26,671 nucleotides of DNA from contig DDXK01000099.1 of assembly GCA_002347185.1 (NCBI GenBank), positions 1 to 26,671 on the forward strand, in the 5' to 3' direction. The notes beneath the pieces are model-generated. The model was not told where the DNA came from. It was given only the letters and a program-made list of their open reading frames with translations, and did no database searches. Each line of letters begins with the position of its first letter. Within the stretch, counting starts at the first letter, position 1. Source of the DNA: Desulfobulbaceae bacterium UBA2262 (lineage in GTDB: Bacteria > Desulfobacterota > Desulfobulbia > Desulfobulbales > Desulfurivibrionaceae). Below, one piece after another: positions 23,595-26,671 of this stretch. Both the position numbers and the translations under genes were made by a program.

Positions 23595-24470
23595 ATGCGG
23601 ATGACGGAATTTTTTCTGATACGGGCCGGGTTTCTTTTCGACTGGATCGAGCTCAACTTCGAAAGCAAGGCGGGGCAGAGGTTTTTCGCCTCGCTCCTGG
23701 TCACCTTCTTCATCGCCGCCATCCTGATCATCGAGCTCAACCGCCGCCAGCTGCTGCCCGTCTTCCTCGCGCCCCATTTTTCCCGCACCCATCTTGCCGC
23801 CATCGAGCAGGCCTTCAACCTGCTTCTGGCCCTGGAGGTGATGAGCCTGATCTTCAGCCTGGTCCACTCGGTGACCACCTCGGTGGGCAAGCAGTTCGAG
23901 ATTCTTTCCCTGATCCTGCTCCGGGACACCTTCAAGGAGTTTTCCCATTTCCACGAACCGCTCCAGTGGCTGGAGATCCAGGATTCCCTCACCCCCATTG
24001 TCGCCTCGGCCATCGGCGCCCTGCTGATCTTTGTGGTTCTCGGTTTTTTCTATAAAACCCAGCGTTCCCATCCCATCACCGCCGACGAGAAGATCCGCAG
24101 CCATTTCATCCTCACCAAGAAACTGCTGGCCCTGCTGCTCCTTTTTTCCTTCCTCGGCATCTGCCTGGTCGACATCTGGGGCTATTTCAGCGCCGGCCAT
24201 CCGGAAAACGCCTTTGCCTCCTTTTACACCCTGCTGATCTTCAGCGATGTGCTCGTCGTGCTCATCTCGCTGCGCTACAGCTCGCATTATCTGGTTTCCT
24301 TCCGGAATTCTGGCTATGCGGTGGCCACGGTGCTGATCCGCCTGGCGCTGATAGCGCCCATCACCATCAGCGCCATCATTGGCGTCGGCACCAGCCTTTT
24401 CGCCCTGGCCATCAGCCTCGCCTACAATGCCTTCGCTCCCAGTGTCAAGCCCCAGGGCGCGAAAATCTAG
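23595..24470 (+). CDS. Polytopic membrane protein of unknown function
   Basis: A 291-residue protein with about six hydrophobic segments: 29-46, 70-90, 133-153, 170-190, 202-225 and 238-278 (the last probably two helices). There is no signal peptide and no recognised domain. Charged loops include LNRRQLLPVFLAPHFSRTH and FYKTQRSHPITADEKIRSH. ATG 23595 has CAGGGA just upstream; ATG 23601 is an alternative. The preceding 23472-23594 is AT-rich, with a TATAAA near 23515 but no good -35. The response regulator gene begins 120 bases downstream in the same direction. A sensory or regulatory link to it is possible but unproven; no kinase domain is present. Confidence 0.75.
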   Translation: MRMTEFFLIRAGFLFDWIELNFESKAGQRFFASLLVTFFIAAILIIELNRRQLLPVFLAPHFSRTHLAAIEQAFNLLLALEVMSLIFSLVHSVTTSVGKQFEILSLILLRDTFKEFSHFHEPLQWLEIQDSLTPIVASAIGALLIFVVLGFFYKTQRSHPITADEKIRSHFILTKKLLALLLLFSFLGICLVDIWGYFSAGHPENAFASFYTLLIFSDVLVVLISLRYSSHYLVSFRNSGYAVATVLIRLALIAPITISAIIGVGTSLFALAISLAYNAFAPSVKPQGAKI

Positions 24471-24541
24471 CCCCAGCGGCCTGCGCCTGCGCCGCCAACA
24501 ATTTTGCTGCACAACGGCGACAATTCCGGTATATCTCCTGG

Positions 24542-24561
24542 GGATAAATGAAGATTTATCC
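24542..24561 (+). promoter_or_regulatory. Perfect 8-bp hairpin or operator before the response regulator
   Basis: GGATAAAT (24542-24549), gaag, ATTTATCC (24554-24561) is a perfect inverted repeat 30 bases before the start codon of the response regulator gene. It is AT-rich in GC-rich surroundings and lacks a T run, so an operator or leader hairpin is likelier than a terminator. Confidence 0.45.
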
Positions 24562-24590
24562 TGTTCTCCAGAGAGTCGAAGAGGTGGGTC

Positions 24591-25256
24591 ATGCCCTGGT
24601 GCCGCATAGTACTGGCCGATGACCATGCCCTGATCCGGCATGGCATCAAGAAGATGATAGAGGAAAATCCCCTGCTCAAGGTGGTGGGAGAGGCGGCGGA
24701 TGGCCTGGAACTCCTCGATCTGCTGCGGAGCACCCCTGCCGACCTGGTGATCCTCGACATCTCCATGCCCAACCTGCGCGGCATCGAGGCGATCCGCGAG
24801 GTGCGCAAGATCCGGCCCCTGGCCAAGATCCTCATGCTCACCATGCACAAAAGCGAGCAGTATCTCTGCGCCTCCATCGGCTCCGGAGCCGACGGTTACC
24901 TCCTCAAGGAGGATTCCGACACCGAGCTGCTGCCTGCCATCGACAAGGTGCGCCAGGGTGAGTTTTACATCTCTCCCAACCTCTCCAGCGAGTTTCCCGA
25001 GGATGTCATCGCCTCCTGCCGTGGCCGGCATCGGGCCGAGGAGGGCGGCGAGCTGCTCACTCCCCGCGAGAAGCAGATCCTGCAGATGGTGGCCGAAGGG
25101 GTGACCAGCAGGGATATTGCCGACAAGCTCAACATCAGCAAGCGCACCGTCGAGCATCACCGGGCCAACATGATGAAAAAACTCAACATCAAGCGGGCCG
25201 CCGACCTGATCAAGTACGCCATCGCCAAGGGGCTGATCGATACCCCGCCCGAATAG
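24591..25256 (+). CDS. NarL/FixJ-family response regulator
   Basis: A 221-residue two-component regulator. The receiver domain (about 4-120) has acidic pocket Asp10-Asp11, phosphoacceptor Asp56 in LVILDISMP, Thr84, and Lys106 in GYLLKED. The LuxR-type helix-turn-helix (about 155-212) reads LTPREKQILQMVAEGVTSRDIA and continues KLNISKRTVEHHRANMMKKL. All phosphorylation residues are present. ATG 24591 has GAGGTGGG upstream. No histidine kinase is encoded in the window, so the regulator is an orphan here. The neighbouring membrane protein could be related, but that is only context. Its targets are unknown. Confidence 0.94.
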   Translation: MPWCRIVLADDHALIRHGIKKMIEENPLLKVVGEAADGLELLDLLRSTPADLVILDISMPNLRGIEAIREVRKIRPLAKILMLTMHKSEQYLCASIGSGADGYLLKEDSDTELLPAIDKVRQGEFYISPNLSSEFPEDVIASCRGRHRAEEGGELLTPREKQILQMVAEGVTSRDIADKLNISKRTVEHHRANMMKKLNIKRAADLIKYAIAKGLIDTPPE

Positions 25257-25277
25257 CGTTTTTGTCCGGGCTGGCCC

Positions 25278-26180
25278 TCAGCCGCCGAAGAGGCGCTGCC
25301 GTGCCGCCTCGGAAATCGCCGTCACCGCCGGATGTCTGATGATCCGTTCCACCGAGAGCGCGTAAAAGCGCATGCGCACCTCACTGGTTCTGCCCACCAC
25401 CCCGACCTGGAACTGCCGCAGTACCTCCTCCTCGATGACCGAGGGGGCCGCGAAAATTCCTTCTCCCTCCTGGCCGAAAACCATGAGCAGCGCACTGTCG
25501 TCGAATTCCCCCCTTGGGTTCGGTTGGATGGAGTGGGCGGCGAACCACTGATCGAGCCCGCCGCGCAGCGAGGTCATCGGCATGGGCAGCAGCATGGGCG
25601 CCTTGTCCAGGGAACGGGGAAAGTCGGCCCGCAGGGGGGCGGCGAGCCGCTCCACCCCGAAGAAGGAAACGCCGCACTCCCCGAGGAGATGGCTGTAGGC
25701 CTTGACGCTGAGCCCGGAGCGGATCGGGGTTTCGCTCAGAACCACGTCGAGGTTGTGCAGGGCGAGGGCCGCCAGCAGCGCTTCCTCCTTGCCCTCGTGG
25801 CAGATCAGCCGCACCGGTTCCGGCAGCCGGCCCGCGGGCTCCAGAAGGCGGCGGGCCACCAGCTTGGGCAGGACATCGACGATGCCCACCCGCAGGGAAA
25901 GCGGGCCGGTGCTCGGCCCGCTGTGGAGGGTGTCGAGCAGCTCCCTGCCCAGGGCGAAGATCCGATCGGCATACTCGTAAACCAGGCGGCCCAGGTCGGT
26001 GGGCTCCAGGCTCCGCCCCTGCCGGTGGAAGAGCTTGCCGCCCATGGCCTCCTCAAGTCTGGCGAGCTGGCTGCTCACCGTGGAGGGGGCGAGGCGCAGC
26101 TTGACGCTGGCGGCGGTGAGGCTCTTTTCGCGCATGATGGTCCAGAAATAGTAGAGATGGTGGTAGTTCAGCCAGTCCAT
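25278..26180 (-). CDS. nhaR: LysR-family transcriptional regulator, NhaR-like
   Basis: A 300-residue LysR-type regulator. The N-terminus MDWLNYHHLYYFWTIMREKSL is close to NhaR, and the helix-turn-helix reads LRLAPSTVSSQLARLEEAMG. Further NhaR-type features are GKLFHRQGRSLEPTDLGRLVYEYADRIF after the helix-turn-helix and PMPMTSLRGGLDQWF in the effector domain. E. coli NhaR senses sodium and activates nhaA; here no antiporter is visible, and the divergent neighbour is htpX. ATG 26180 is the family start. The 183-base intergenic region is AT-rich and carries two inverted repeats, suited to autoregulation and control of htpX. Confidence 0.9.
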   Translation of the reverse strand: MDWLNYHHLYYFWTIMREKSLTAASVKLRLAPSTVSSQLARLEEAMGGKLFHRQGRSLEPTDLGRLVYEYADRIFALGRELLDTLHSGPSTGPLSLRVGIVDVLPKLVARRLLEPAGRLPEPVRLICHEGKEEALLAALALHNLDVVLSETPIRSGLSVKAYSHLLGECGVSFFGVERLAAPLRADFPRSLDKAPMLLPMPMTSLRGGLDQWFAAHSIQPNPRGEFDDSALLMVFGQEGEGIFAAPSVIEEEVLRQFQVGVVGRTSEVRMRFYALSVERIIRHPAVTAISEAARQRLFGG

Positions 26181-26194
26181 GGGAGCTCAGTTCT

Positions 26195-26210
26195 ATTATT
26201 TCGAAATAAT
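26195..26210. promoter_or_regulatory. Perfect 16-base palindrome, candidate operator
   Basis: ATTATTTCGAAATAAT is fully symmetric and lies 15 bases upstream of nhaR, overlapping its -10 element. It is a plausible binding site for NhaR itself or another dimeric regulator. Confidence 0.5.
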
Positions 26211-26235
26211 ATATCAATATTTTCTAATTGATCAA
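26208..26235 (-). promoter_or_regulatory. Promoter for nhaR
   Basis: On the minus strand TTGATC (26235-26230) and TATATT (26213-26208) are 16 bases apart. Both inverted repeats overlap it, which fits negative autoregulation. Confidence 0.45.
26213..26232. promoter_or_regulatory. Inverted repeat ATCAAT-N8-ATTGAT, candidate LysR box
   Basis: ATCAAT (26213-26218) and ATTGAT (26227-26232) flank 8 bases. The spacing fits a LysR-type T-N11-A site. It sits between nhaR and htpX and overlaps the nhaR promoter. Confidence 0.45.
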
Positions 26236-26287
26236 AGTGTTTCGCTGTCTTACTTTGGTGTGGCTGGGCCAAGAGCTTCCCCTCTGG

Positions 26288-26316
26288 TTGACGGATCGGG
26301 CGGGAAGCGGTACAGC
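26288..26316 (+). promoter_or_regulatory. Possible promoter for htpX
   Basis: TTGACG (26288-26293) and TACAGC (26311-26316) are 17 bases apart; the -10 is weak. The leader would be about 40 bases. Confidence 0.35.
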
Positions 26317-26363
26317 TGAAGAAAGTCAGGAACTCGATGTGGAACCTGCAAGGAGGATCCAAA

Positions 26364-26671
26364 ATGAATACCGTGAAGATTTTTATGCTGATGGCGGCGC
26401 TCACCGCACTTTTCGTGGTGGCCGGCGGGGCCCTGGGCGGGCAGGGCGGAATGGTCATTGCCCTGCTCATGGCCTTTGGGATGAACTTTTTCGCCTACTG
26501 GTTCAGCGACAAGCTGGCTCTGAAGATGGGAGGCGCCCAGGAGGTGAGCCCCACCGAGGCGCCGCAGCTCCATGCCCTGGTGGAGCGGCTTGCCCGCCAG
26601 GCCGGCCTGCCCAAGCCCAGGGTCTATACCATGCCCGGCGCCACCCCCAATGCCTTTGCCACCGGCCGCAA
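26364..26671 (+). CDS. htpX: Protease HtpX, N-terminal part (3' end outside window)
   Basis: The first 102 codons of an M48B membrane metalloprotease involved in quality control of inner-membrane proteins. Two hydrophobic segments are visible (about 6-22 and 29-47), followed by SDKLALKMGGAQEVSPTEAP. The conserved LHALVERLARQAGLPKPRVY and TMPGATPNAFATGR come next. The HExxH site lies past the window edge. ATG 26364 has AAGGAGG 8 bases upstream. It is divergent from nhaR and has its own candidate promoter. The family is clear despite truncation, since the PNAFATGR segment is diagnostic for HtpX. Confidence 0.94.
   Translation, partial: MNTVKIFMLMAALTALFVVAGGALGGQGGMVIALLMAFGMNFFAYWFSDKLALKMGGAQEVSPTEAPQLHALVERLARQAGLPKPRVYTMPGATPNAFATGR

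Noticed and set aside
23523..25160. Long minus-strand open frame across the membrane protein and response regulator genes (545 codons)
   Set aside because: It spans two well-supported plus-strand genes and their spacer, and its product is a charged, domain-free shadow.

Overview
The window is high-GC, densely packed bacterial DNA. Its gene content fits an anaerobic, respiratory Gram-negative, most likely a Desulfobacterota (former Deltaproteobacteria) lineage near Desulfuromonadia or Desulfobulbia. The support is a hydrogenase-maturation operon, an octaheme nitrite reductase, a small c-type cytochrome next to a DUF3373-type outer-membrane barrel, a membrane GAF/HD-GYP protein, and a DUF6901-like protein. 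The lineage is inferred from protein resemblance only; there is no rRNA or marker gene to fix it. No tRNA, rRNA, insertion sequence, CRISPR array or prophage was seen.

Layout. 1-3830: the end of hypF, then hypC, hypD and hypE, packed or overlapping, for assembly of the NiFe(CN)2CO centre. 3831-6024: a promoter and long leader, a monoheme cytochrome, a DUF3373-type porin and a strong terminator. 6140-9869: an M48 protease-TPR lipoprotein, a convergent DUF6901-like gene, and a divergent GAF/HD-GYP gene with its own sigma70 promoter. 9870-11795: an octaheme nitrite reductase with a structured leader and a strong terminator. 11881-14498: a PLD-like membrane-anchored protein, Hsp20 and thiol peroxidase. 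14528-16273 (minus): an exported triplicated pentapeptide-repeat protein. 16542-17432: metF. 17463-18611 (minus): a half-size PnuC-like membrane protein followed by a MinD/FlhG-like ATPase. 18820-20652: an FKBP/SlyD-type isomerase, a MORN protein (minus), tandem hairpins and a phosphoribosyltransferase. 20679-23471: pcm (minus), divergent from archease and rtcB. 23595-25256: an unknown polytopic membrane protein and a NarL-type response regulator. 25278-26671: nhaR (minus), divergent from a truncated htpX.

How the genes fit together. Two themes stand out. The first is anaerobic electron transfer: hyp genes for hydrogenase, the cytochrome plus barrel pair, and ammonia-forming nitrite reduction. 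The second is stress and macromolecule repair: two M48 proteases, Hsp20, thiol peroxidase, FKBP, isoaspartyl repair and RtcB/archease RNA ligation. Most genes are in one- or two-gene units with their own promoters. The points most worth following up are the nitrite reductase with a Tyr-x-Cys pair beside heme 6, the cytochrome/barrel pair, the triplicated exported pentapeptide protein with CxxC caps, and the half-PnuC/ATPase pair.
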